NCBI RefSeq assembly: GCF_027409185.1
Contig: NC_084462.1
Location: forward strand, 40,186,679 to 40,250,678
DNA length: 64,000 bases
Reading direction: 5' to 3'
DNA from: Cynocephalus volans
Taxonomy: Eukaryota; Chordata; Mammalia; Dermoptera; Cynocephalidae
How positions within the stretch are numbered: the first letter of the stretch is position 1; the number at the start of each line of letters is the position of its first letter. The notes under the pieces are model-generated. The model did no database searches, was not told the DNA's origin, and saw nothing but the letters and a program-made list of their open reading frames with translations. This document shows, piece after piece, positions 22,133 to 31,440 of the stretch. The position numbers and the translations under genes are program-made.

Positions 22133-22478
22133 TGCTCAGAATTTCTTTGGCTACGTGTGGTCTTTTGTTATTCCATATAAATGTCTGGATAGTTTTCTCC
22201 ATTTCTGAGAAAAATGTCATTGTAATTTTGAGGGGGATTGCATTGAATTTGTAGATCACTTTGAGTAGTATGGACATTTTCATAATGTTGATTCTTCCAA
22301 TCCAAGAGGATGGGATATCTTCCCATCTTCTTGTGTCCTCTTTAATTTCTCTCAGCAGTGGTTTGTAGTTCTCATTATAGAGATTTTTCACATCTTTGGT
22401 TAACTCTATTCCTAAGCATTTTATTTTGGGGGTGGCTATTGTAAATGGGCTAGCCTTCTTGATTTTTCTTTCTGCATG

Positions 22479-23117
22479 TTAACTATTGGAGAATAGAAAT
22501 GCTACTGATTTTTGTGTGTTGATTTTGTATCCTGCAACTTTGCTGAAATCATTTATCAACTCTAAGAATTTTTTTGTAGAGGCTTTAGGCTGTTTGATAT
22601 ATAGGATCATGTCATCTGCAAACAGGGACAGTTTGATTTCATCTTTTCCAATCTGGATGCCCTTTATTTCCTTCTTGTCTCTGATTGCTCTGGCTAGTAC
22701 TTCCAACACTATGTTGAATAGGAGTGTTGAGAGTGGGCATCCTTGTCTAGTTCCTGTTCTTAAGGGAAAAATTTTCAGCTTTTCCCTGTTAGGGATGATA
22801 TTGGCAGTGGGTTTATCATATATGGCTTTAATTATGTTGCGATACTTTCCATCCATACCTAAGTTGTAGAGAGTCTTTATCATGAACGAGTGTTGAATTT
22901 TGTCAAATGCTTTTTCAGCATCTATAGAGATGATCATATGGGGCTTGTGTTTGATTTTATTGATATGGTGTATCACATTTATTGATTTGCATATGTTGAA
23001 CCAACCTTGCATCCCTGGGATGAATCCCACTTGATCATAGTGTATAATTTTGCATATGTGTTGCTGTACTCTGTTAGCTAGCTTTTTATTGAGGATTTTT
23101 GCATCTATATTCATCAA
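22479..23117 (-). pseudogene. L1 ORF2 reverse-transcriptase core, partial
   Basis: 212 open codons cover the RT core of L1 ORF2p. Visible are [12 protein letters not shown], the [12 protein letters not shown] block, [10 protein letters not shown] near residue 122-131 and the FADD catalytic box near residues 166-169. This part lies in the inverted half of the twin-primed L1. It cannot make a working protein: it is a fragment, cut off upstream by the inversion and frameshifted downstream at 22479. Its good preservation suggests a fairly recent insertion. Confidence 0.85.
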
Positions 23118-24432
23118 GGATATTGGCCTTCAGTTTTCTTTTTTTGTTGTTGTATCTTTATCTGGTTTTGGTATCAGGGTGATGTGAATGATAAATGCTG
23201 GTGAGGTTGCTGAGAAAAAGGAACTCTTATACATTGTTGGTGGGAATGAAAAATGGTGCAGCCTCTATGGACAATGCTGCAGATAGATCTACCATATGAC
23301 CCAGCTATCCCACTGCTGGGAATATACTCAGAGGAATGGAAATCATCAAGTTGAAGGTATACCTGTTCTCCAATGTTCATTGCAGCACTCTTTACAATAG
23401 CTAAGAATTGGAACCAGCCCAAATGTCCATCATCAGATGATTAGATACAGAAAATGTGGTATATCTACACAGTGCAATACTACTCTGCTATAAAAAAGAA
23501 TGAAATACCACCATTTACAACAACATGGATGGACCTAGAGAAAATTGTATTAAGTGAAACGAGTCAGGCACAGAAAGAGAAATATCACATGTTCTCACTT
23601 ATTTATGGGAGCTAAAAATAAATAAATACACAAGTAAACTGAGGGCAGGGAGGGAAGAAGACACAACAATCACAATTCCTTGAAGTTGTTATGACAAGTG
23701 AACAGATACGAGGTTGTTGGGAGGGAGTGGGGAGAAGAAGCGGGGAGGGAGGTTTCGGTAATGGGCCACAATAATCAACCACATTGTATATTGATAGAAT
23801 TAAATTAAATTAAAAAAGTAATAAATAAATAAATATGCAGCAAGGATAAAAAAATGGTATAGCCACTTCAGGAAACAATTTGGTCAATTCTTAAAAGTTA
23901 GACATGATGCTTAGCATATAATCCAACAAATTTTACTCCTAGGTATTTATTTACTCAACAGAACTGAATGCATTTGTCCATATAAAAGCTTGTACACAAA
24001 TGTTTTTAACATTTTTAGTAATAGCTAAAAACTGGAAAAAAACACAAATGCCCATCCATGGGTAACTGGATAAACAAATTGTGGTATATTCATACAAGGG
24101 AATACTACTTAGCAAGCAAAAGGAGTAAATTATTGATGCACTGAGTGAAAGAAGCTTGACAAAAAACAGTGCAAGTTATACAATTCCTTTTATAAAGAAC
24201 TATAGAAAATGCACATTAATCTGTAGTGACTGGAATGCAGGTCAGCAATTGCTTCAGGTGGGCCAGGGGAGGCAGTGTTGGAAGAGATTACAGTGCCACC
24301 CAAGGGCTGTCTTAAGGTGAAGGATATGTTTGCTATAATGTGACTATTTACATTCGTCAAATCTTACCAAATTCTTTACTTTAAATACGTGCAGTTCATT
24401 CAATGGCAATTATGTAGAGTTATTAAAGAAAA

Positions 24433-24948
24433 AAACGGGCAGACAGACAGCATCTGGCTTCTTGGATGTGGCATATCATCATCCTCCTTACAGAGGAATG
24501 ACTGTGCTTGCTGCAGACCAGCGGGTGACTGTGAGGGGACAACACCCATCCCAGAGGGCCCCATTTGTAGGCACAGCTGTCCTTGCAAACACCAGGCAGC
24601 CTAAAGGGAACAAATACCACAGTTTTCAGATCTTCACCTGCTCAGGTTTCACACTTAACATTGAACCTCCAGGTAAATTGACTCTTAAAAGCCCAACTGA
24701 GGCTACAAATCCTAGAATTTTAACATTTATGATCTCTTAGGTTGAATCAGATGGTCATAGTACACAGCCCACTGTCTGCTGTCTGAAATGTCCAGGTTAG
24801 AATAGCGGCTACTTCAGACACCCACGGGGAAGCCCTCTGCCTTTGAGTCCCCCATCCCCTCCTGGGGGTATTGTTTTCTGGGAAGGATATGGAAGGAAGG
24901 TGTTTGTGTTTTAGGGCTGATAATCATTTGCTCTTCTAGCCCTAGGTC
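24433..24948. other. Intronic sequence, nothing recognised
   Basis: Single-copy-looking; small chance frames on both strands. No repeat match by eye. Confidence 0.4.
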
Positions 24949-25432
24949 TTTTTTTTTTTTTTTAAGTAATTGACTTTATTTTTATAGCAGTTTTAGTTTT
25001 ACAGAGAAATTGAGCAGAAAGTACAGACAGTTCCCACACCCTCCCCCACACACAGTTTCTCCCGTTATTAACACATTACATCAGTGCAGTACCTTTGTTA
25101 CAATTATGAATCAATGCTGATATTCATTATTAACTTAATTTTACATTAGGATTTTCCCTTTGTGTTGTACATTTTTATGGGTTTTGTCAAATGTGTTATG
25201 TCATGTGTTCACCATGGCAGTGTCACACAGAATAGTTTCTCTGCCCTTAAAATCCACTGTTCTCCACCTGTTCATCCCTCCCTCATCCCCTGAAACCCTG
25301 GCAACCAGATTTTTTTTTTATCACCTCAAACATTTATTTCTATGTGTTGGGAACATTCAAAATTCTCTCTTCTAGCTAACTGAAACTATACAATAAATCA
25401 TCGTTAGTTACAGTTACCCTACAGGTCCTAGC
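24949..25432 (-). mobile_element. Old L1 3' end
   Basis: A T run is followed by ATTGACTTTATTTTTATAGC, AGTTTTACAGAGAAATTGAG, CAGTTCCCACACCCTCCCCC and CAATGCTGATATTCATTATT, an antisense old L1 3' region beginning with its tail. Confidence 0.6.
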
Positions 25433-25560
25433 CCTAGGTCCTGCTGACTTGCTATGCAATCTTACATGAATTCTTTGGTGGTTTTGGCCTCTGTTTTCTC
25501 CTATATGAAATCAAGAGCAGTAAACCAGGTGGCCTGTAGGTCTCAGGAGCACCTAGGTAG
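25433..25560 (+). mobile_element. MIR SINE remnant
   Basis: CTTGCTATGCAATCTTACAT, GGCCTCTGTTTTCTCCTATA and GAAATCAAGAGCAGTAAACC follow sense MIR order, strongly diverged. Confidence 0.5.
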
Positions 25561-26844
25561 TGGCACATTCAGTCTTGGATTGTCCTAAAAGGGAATGGCA
25601 ACTACATGGGATAAAAAATAAAGGAGATTCTTTCCAGATGGAGAATGAGTAGCAGTGGGTCAGAACTTCCAAGAAGGACCATGAGCAGGGCTCTGTCTGG
25701 GGGCTCAAAAGCCTTAGTCACAGGCCTGAGGGAACCAAACCCCTCATTTTGGAGGTCAGAAATAAAACCAGTGACAACCTAGGACTTGCTGAAGGTGCCC
25801 TGGTAGTTCATGGTGGAGCTGGGTTTAGAACTGACTTCCTTCCACCCAAACCTAGCAAGGCTAGTTAGTAATGACTGCATGCAACAGAGAGGTCCCAGAA
25901 GGCAGAAGGAGTGCTGTCTGGGTTCCAGGGGCTCAGGCCTCGGGTAAAAGTGGCTGTCCCTTTGTCCTGTTGGGCACAGGTTTCAGTCAGCCCAGAAGGA
26001 AGTCCTCAGAAGAAAAGAGGCCCCAGACTGAGTCCAGGACATTCAGGAGGTGTGGGATGATTTGGGGAAGGTGGCTGCCCTGCTCTGGGGAGCGCAAATG
26101 GACAGAACTCCATCGCTGTCCTTTGGGCCCTCATGCCCTGGTGCAGAGATGCAGGTAAATGGCACTCTGCAAACAAGGCGGATAGACACTGTGGCCAGGA
26201 AGGAGTGTGGAAAGGCCTGAGGGTGGGCAGGGAGAGGAGAGAATTCTGTCCGTAGTATGCAAGCACTGGACACAGGAGGGCCGTGGAAGACAAAGGGCTT
26301 CCATGGACGGAGAGGGGTGGAGAACGGTCCGGGGGAACACGGGGCATGCGCCCTGGTGTGGTGGCAAGAATTGTGCGATGCGTAAGGGCAGTGAGTAGGT
26401 GCAGGTGCCCTGAGAAAAGTGCGTGCATAGGATGTCGGGGAGGAGGAAGCGACGAGGCAGACCTGCGGCAAGGTCAGGGCTGCTCTGGATGCCGCGCGGA
26501 GGCTTTCGGCTGATTTTGTCAGCAGTGGCCGGTAGAGGCGCTGCGTCTTCCTCTTTCTGACGTGGCCATGAGGTCTCTCCTGGAGTGCCCATGGCACGCC
26601 CTGACGGCCCCTGGGAGGTGGTTGTGGGTGTTTACAACGTGCCTTTCGTGGGACACTTCTTCCTGGCGGATGGCCTAATGCCTGAGTGTCCGACCCATGA
26701 CCGGATGCCCCTCTCACAAGACACTTGTTTATCCTGGCTGACACCCTTGGGGATCCTGTCTGACCTGTGGCAAGTTCACGCCTACCAAGACAGCCACTCT
26801 CTAGGGAGCCCTGACGGACAAAGAGGTTAGGTTCAGGTGTGCTC
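25561..26844. other. GC-rich intronic sequence, no supported gene
   Basis: A 299-codon frame on - (26043-26942) is the longest in the window, but it begins inside the adjacent LTR, has no recognisable domain, and overlaps other open frames on both strands. I see no exon signals that would use it. Confidence 0.4.
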
Positions 26845-26845
26845 A

Positions 26846-27235
26846 TCCGTTTCTGTTGCTTATAACAAAATACCTTGGAACTGGGTAATTTATGAAGAAA
26901 ATGAAATTTATTGCGTACAGTTTCAGAGGCTGGGAAGTCCAAAGTCCAGGGAACACATCTGGTGAGTCTTCTTTGGTGGTGACTTTACAGCAATGTAGGG
27001 GTCTCACAAGGCAGAAAATGGGGGAGCAGAGAGAGAGAGAGAGAGACTCTCCTCTCCTTAAAGCCCTCAGAACTATGCCCCTGACCACCATTATTAATCC
27101 ATTCTCTGTGGCATGGTCCTACAATCTAATCACATCTTCCAGGCCCCACCTTTCAATTACCATAATAGGATTTCCCACCCACTCTACACTGTCACAGTGA
27201 GGACTAAGTTTTGGGGAAACATCAACTCAAAGCAG
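26846..27235 (-). mobile_element. MaLR solo LTR (MST/MLT1-type)
   Basis: TTGCTTATAACAAAATACC, AACTGGGTAATTTATGAAGA, TTCAGAGGCTGGGAAGTCC, CAATCTAATCACATCTTCCA and TTTTGGGGAAACATCAACTC give the antisense order of an MST/MLT1-like LTR, with a (GA) run at 27031-27046. Confidence 0.78.
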
Positions 27236-28015
27236 GTGAGACACGAGAAAAGAGCAGAAGCAGTGCATTACCTGCATATCCCACAGAGGAGAGGGCAGCA
27301 CGCCTCACAGGGCCAGTAAGTGGGGAGCTATCCTGGACACACACCCAGAGCCAGTAGGGCTGAGGAAGCAAAGAGAGAGAGAAAGAATGAGGGACCAGTG
27401 GAAGCCTGTACTGTGGTCCAGGGTATTACCCAAGCAGCCTTCCCATGGGGAGTTCTCAGTGGTGTGTCTAGAGCAAGCGGGCAAGAGTTCCTGGAGGTTG
27501 CCGTGACTGTGAGGTGGTGCCTCACATCTGCACAGCCCATGCTGGGTGTGGGGGTCTCTGGGGAGAGTCAGGCAGGCTGCATCTAGCTGTCTATAAGGAG
27601 GAGGTGGCATAGGGCAGCTATCTGGGTCTACCACCTTAAGGAACAGGGAGGAGTTGGAGGCTGTGTCAAGGGTGACTGAGCCCTGCTTCTGGTGTGGGAA
27701 AGTCCAACGTTTATTCAAAGTGGATGCTGAGGCAACATAAAAGTATAAGAATTCACTTATAATTTTGTAAGGCCGTCTTATAAAATTCAGAGGGCCATCT
27801 GAAGGGTCTGAGGAGAGAAATTAATATCCAGTGTAGAGGTTGAAGGGGAACCCACATAAACAATCTCTAATGAACTGGATCTCTCTCCAAGGTGAAGAGC
27901 AGAACTGGCTTAAAACGAACACAAAAATTCATATGCCTAGTCTACAAAATAGATTCTTTCTAGCTCCTCCAAGTTACGTACAGTTTCATGCACACAGACC
28001 TCACCTCTCTCATGT
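27236..28015. other. Intronic sequence, nothing recognised
   Basis: Single-copy-looking, with chance frames to 137 codons (-). No repeat or splice structure seen. Confidence 0.4.
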
Positions 28016-28473
28016 ATTTTTCCCACTAGTTCACTATGAAAATTTTCAAACGTAGAAAAGTTGGAAGAATTGCTCAGTGAGCACCCATGTACTGACCACT
28101 TAGGTCCTGTCTCTGACGTTTCACCCTACTTTATCACATATATCTACCTGTCCATCTGTCCATTCCTCTATCCATCCATCAGTTCATCTTACTTTTTATG
28201 CATTTCAAACGTACATTTCACCTTAAATAGTTTATCCTGCATATATATATTTTTTTTTAATTTTATTTTGTCGATATACATTGTGGCTGATTATTGCTCC
28301 CCATCACCAAAACCTCCCTCCCTTCTCCCTCCCCTCCTCCCCCCCAACAATGTCCTTTCTGTTTGCTTGTCGTATCAACTTCAAGTGAAACAAGTCAGGC
28401 ACAGAAAGAGAAATACCACATGTTCTCACTTATTGGTGGGAGCTGAAAATTAATATATAAATTCACACACACA

Positions 28474-28504
<31 letters not shown>

Positions 28505-29340
28505 CCGGGGGGGGGGGAAGAAGATATAACAACTGCATATATTATTAACTGAAGTGCAATATTTATTTATCATTCTTTAAGTAAAATTTACACAGTGAAA
28601 TGCACAAACCTTACTGTACCATTAATAAGTTTTGAAAAACACACCTCTATGAACCAAACTGTTACCAAACTATGAAACACTACCATCATTTCAGACAGGT
28701 CCTCACTTCCTGTCCCACTCAAAACCCACTCCTACCTCACCCCAACCCCAGCAAACTGTTACAATTTTTTTCCATCTTGGTTGGTTTTGCTTTTGCCATA
28801 ACCTTATATGAATGAAATTATGCAATATGCACTGTCTGGTTCTTCTGCCGAACGTGTTTCTGAGATCCTTCTGTGCTGAATAGATCCGTAGATACTTATT
28901 TCTATTGCTGGGTGGAGTTCCGTTGTGTGAATATACCACCATTTGTATATCCGTTCACTGTCTGATGGGCATCTAGGTGCATTCCAGTTCGGGCTTTTAC
29001 AAATAAAGCTGCTACAAACATTCTTAAGTCTTTTTATGGAGATGTGGTTTTGTTTTTCTTGGAAAAATACCTACAAGTGGACTATCTGGGTCATAAGTAG
29101 ATGTGTGTGTGTAGCTTTGGAGAAGCCTCGAGCTCTTTTTCTGTTATGGTTGTGCTGTTTTGCACTCCCATGGTAACAATGTAGGAGAGCCCCAATTGCT
29201 CCAAAATCTTTGACAGCATTTGGTGTTGTCAGTCTTTTTAACTTTAGACAATCTGGTGTGTTTGTATAGTTTTCCCTTGCAGATTTTGTATTTTTTTTTT
29301 TTAAATCAGGAATGTTTTTATGGTCAAATTCTGGTATCAT
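28016..29340 (-). mobile_element. Old L1, antisense, split by a young L1 insertion
   Basis: 28016-28246 (AAAATTTTCAAACGTAGAAA, CTGTCCATTCCTCTATCC) and 28533-29340 (CAGTGAAATGCACAAACCTT, TTATTTCTATTGCTGGGTGG, CATTTGTATATCCGTTCACT) read as one antisense old L1 3' part. The insertion at 28247-28532 separates them. Confidence 0.65.
28247..28532 (-). mobile_element. Short 5'-inverted LINE-1 with 10-bp TSD
   Basis: 28251-28381 is the antisense end of the local L1 3'UTR (T tail, ATACATTGTGGCTGATTATT, GTCGTATCAACTTC). 28382-28532 is the preceding part in sense (AGTGAAACAAGTCAGGCACA, (CA)n, A run, G run, GAAGAAGATATAACAA). In the uninverted copy at 33558-34128 these halves are contiguous. CTGCATATAT is duplicated at 28237-28246 and 28533-28542. 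Only about 0.29 kb of L1 was copied. Confidence 0.88.
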
Positions 29341-29344
29341 GGTC

Positions 29345-29930
29345 TATTGGTTATCTATTGCTTCATACTAAATCATCCCAAAATTTAACAGCCTAAAGCA
29401 ACAAACATATATTTTCTTCCACATCACTGAGATCAGGAACCCAGGAGTGGCTTGGCTGGAGCAGGGTCTTTCTCGAATTTGCAGTCTGGTTGGGGCTCCA
29501 TCCTCTGAAGCTCGCCTGGGACTGGCAGGGCTGCTGCAAGCTCACTCACAGGGTGGCCGGCAGGCCTCCACTCTTTATTCATGATGGGCCACAGACCTCA
29601 GTTCTCTTCACTGGCTACGTGAGTGTCTTGCTAAGGTGTCAGTTGACCCACCCAGGGTGAGTGATCACAGCAAGAGAGATCCTAAGGTGGAAGCTGCCCT
29701 ATTTGCTAATGTGATCTTGGAAGTGAGTCCCATCACTCCTGACGTATTCTGTTGGTCACAAAGACAACCTGGGGACTCTGTGAGGGCTACACAAAGGGAT
29801 CATGGGGCCTTGGGGAGGCTGGCTGCCACACGAGGGACAAATAGAAGCAGCCACTGGCAGGGGCAGGAAGTTGTAAGCAGGGCCAATGGGAGCATCAGGC
29901 TGCCCAATGTCTCTGCCGAGTTTGCTGAAG
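29345..29930 (-). mobile_element. Ancient MaLR-like LTR (family uncertain)
   Basis: GGTTATCTATTGCTTCATAC, AAATCATCCCAAAATTTAAC, AACAGCCTAAAGCAACAAAC and later GTGAGTGATCACAGCAAGAG follow the order of a diverged LTR-like eutherian repeat. It ends without a clear boundary. Confidence 0.5.
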
Positions 29931-29974
29931 CCAGTTAGACCAACCTGAGTCTAACTTCTCACCACACTCCGGTA

Positions 29975-30075
29975 TGCCAGTGCCACTAGACCAAGTGGTT
30001 TAGCTCACTGAGCCTCAGTCTCTGCACCCATAAAATAGGGGTGCCATTAAACAAAGTAACATATATACAGCTCCA
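29975..30075 (+). mobile_element. MIR SINE fragment
   Basis: CACTGAGCCTCAGTCTCTGC and CCCATAAAATAGGGGTGCC match the sense MIR core and 3' part. Confidence 0.65.
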
Positions 30076-30779
30076 AGATGGAACATAATAGGGCCTCAAC
30101 GGAGGACAGTTATGAATACTTGTACTTTCATACAAATGGCAATTTTCTGCCCTTCATCCGTAATCATTTTATTTCATTTTACTTTTGAAGACTAGATGTG
30201 CCAAAGTCCATCTGGGGAGAACCCAGTAGACTACTGATTGGCCCTTGGAGAAAGCCATTTTCATAATCATTTCCTTTTTATTTCCTGATATTGAGAAACT
30301 TTTACTTCTTCTATCACTGTGTGTCTCTGCCTGACTAGTTGTGGCAACTCCTCTAACAGTATTCTCCACCGTTTGTTGTGAAATGTTAATACTTATGAAC
30401 CTGCAGCTTTTAGCACACTTCCCTCTTCTTCATGCATGAAATATTTTGGTAATAATAATCAGGCCTATAAGAATAAGAACCACTACTTTTAATTATATGT
30501 TAAATTTGGACTAAGACTGATCATGGTCAGACATTGAAAAGATGCCAAAGTATATAAAACGACATACATGTGTGTTTAGTGCTTGATTGTTTATATTTTG
30601 TTATGAATGAACAGCTTTTTAAAATCAAGTATATTCTAAGTAGCCACCTTACATGTGACATTGTGTAAAACCCAGTACAAAGTAAATCCAACAAGACCTA
30701 AAAAGTATTTACAATTTGATACAAAAATGATATTTCAAGGTTTCTTACTGAAGTATTGCATACAGATGGAAATTACTGA
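30076..30779. other. AT-rich intronic sequence, nothing recognised
   Basis: No gene, RNA gene or confident repeat seen. Confidence 0.4.
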
Positions 30780-31345
30780 AATTATAAGTGTACTGTTTAA
30801 TTAACTCTCATAAAGTACACCTCCGATGCAACCATCATTAACATCAGATCAAAAACCATGACTTTCAGCAACTGTAAGTCCTTTTCCTTCCTTCTTCCCA
30901 TCACTACACTCATCCTTCTCCCCAAAGGTAACCACATTCATTGCTTCTAACACCTTAAATTAGTTTTTCCTGTTGTTAAACTTTGTATACATGGAATCAC
31001 ACAGTATACATTCCTCTGTTTTCTACCTTCTTTTGCATATAGTATAGACATACTCATAGATATACATACACATATATATATCAGTCTCACCAGGGTTGTT
31101 GATTATTTTGAATCCTCAGAGAACCACCTTTTGGCTTTGTTAATTCTATTATTTATTTCATTAGGTTCTGATCTTATCTTTATGAATATTTGATATGTTT
31201 GGTTATAGATCTATCATCTCAATATTTCCTTTTTATTTATTTATTTATTTATATATTGTCTTATCTGTTTTTGTTCCCTTTTTTCCTTCCTTGAATTATC
31301 TTTTGGTTAAATTTGCTATTTTCTTTTTTAACTTTTTGAGATGGA
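30780..31345 (-). mobile_element. Old L1 fragments, antisense
   Basis: 30780-31050 (CATCAGATCAAAAACCATGA, CAAAGGTAACCACATTCATT, CATGGAATCACACAGTATAC) is an old 3' region. 31085-31345 (AGAACCACCTTTTGGCTTTG, TTATTTCATTAGGTTCTGAT) is antisense ORF2. These may be two elements. Confidence 0.6.
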
Positions 31346-31440
31346 TACTTAGATCTGGGGTTGGCAAACTTTTTTCTATAAAAGAACATTTAGTAAGTAC
31401 TTGAGCCTTGCAAGCTGCATGTGATCTCTGTCACATATTC

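Larger units (their letters stand above)
21300..23851 (+). mobile_element. Twin-primed (5'-inverted) LINE-1 with 16-bp TSD
   Basis: 21300-23180 is antisense L1 (ORF2 from the RT region to the C-terminal third). 23181-23834 is sense L1 ORF2 3' end and 3'UTR ending TTGATAGAATTAAATTAAATT plus A-rich tail. The inverted part stops at the antisense of GTTAGGTTGGCTAATATAC and the sense part starts at AATGATAAATGCTGGTGAGG. These are neighbours in intact L1 (compare 53459-53503), so one L1 was inverted internally during insertion. AAATGGTATAGCCACT is repeated at 21284-21299 and 23852-23867. A 13-bp stretch, ATGCAGCAAGGAT (23835-23847), separates the first A-rich tail from the last A run. Confidence 0.93.
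16915..24432 (+). mobile_element. Old sense L1 (L1M-type), heavily interrupted
   Basis: 16915-18240 resembles the 5'UTR/ORF1 region of old L1 (CTTCCAGCCAAGATAGAGTG, AACATGAAGACATAGCAATA, AAAATGAAACACAGAGATAA, GGAGTCCTTGAAGGAGGGGC). 18320-20800 is decayed ORF2 (GTGGGTTCTTCAAGATCAAT, GATATTAAAAGGATTATAAG). 21055-21283 and 23868-24432 are ORF2 C-terminus and 3'UTR. It is split by a t-SINE (17970-18127), L1 3' fragments (about 19997-20245 and 20800-21050) and a twin-primed L1 (21300-23851). Removing the last restores ...GAAATGGTATAGCCACT|TCAGGAAACAATTTGG. More than one old element may be joined. Confidence 0.75.

Noticed and set aside
26043..26942. 299-codon open frame on the minus strand, the longest in the window
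   Set aside because: It begins inside an LTR, shows no domain or signal, overlaps other open frames on both strands in a GC-rich stretch, and has no splice context.
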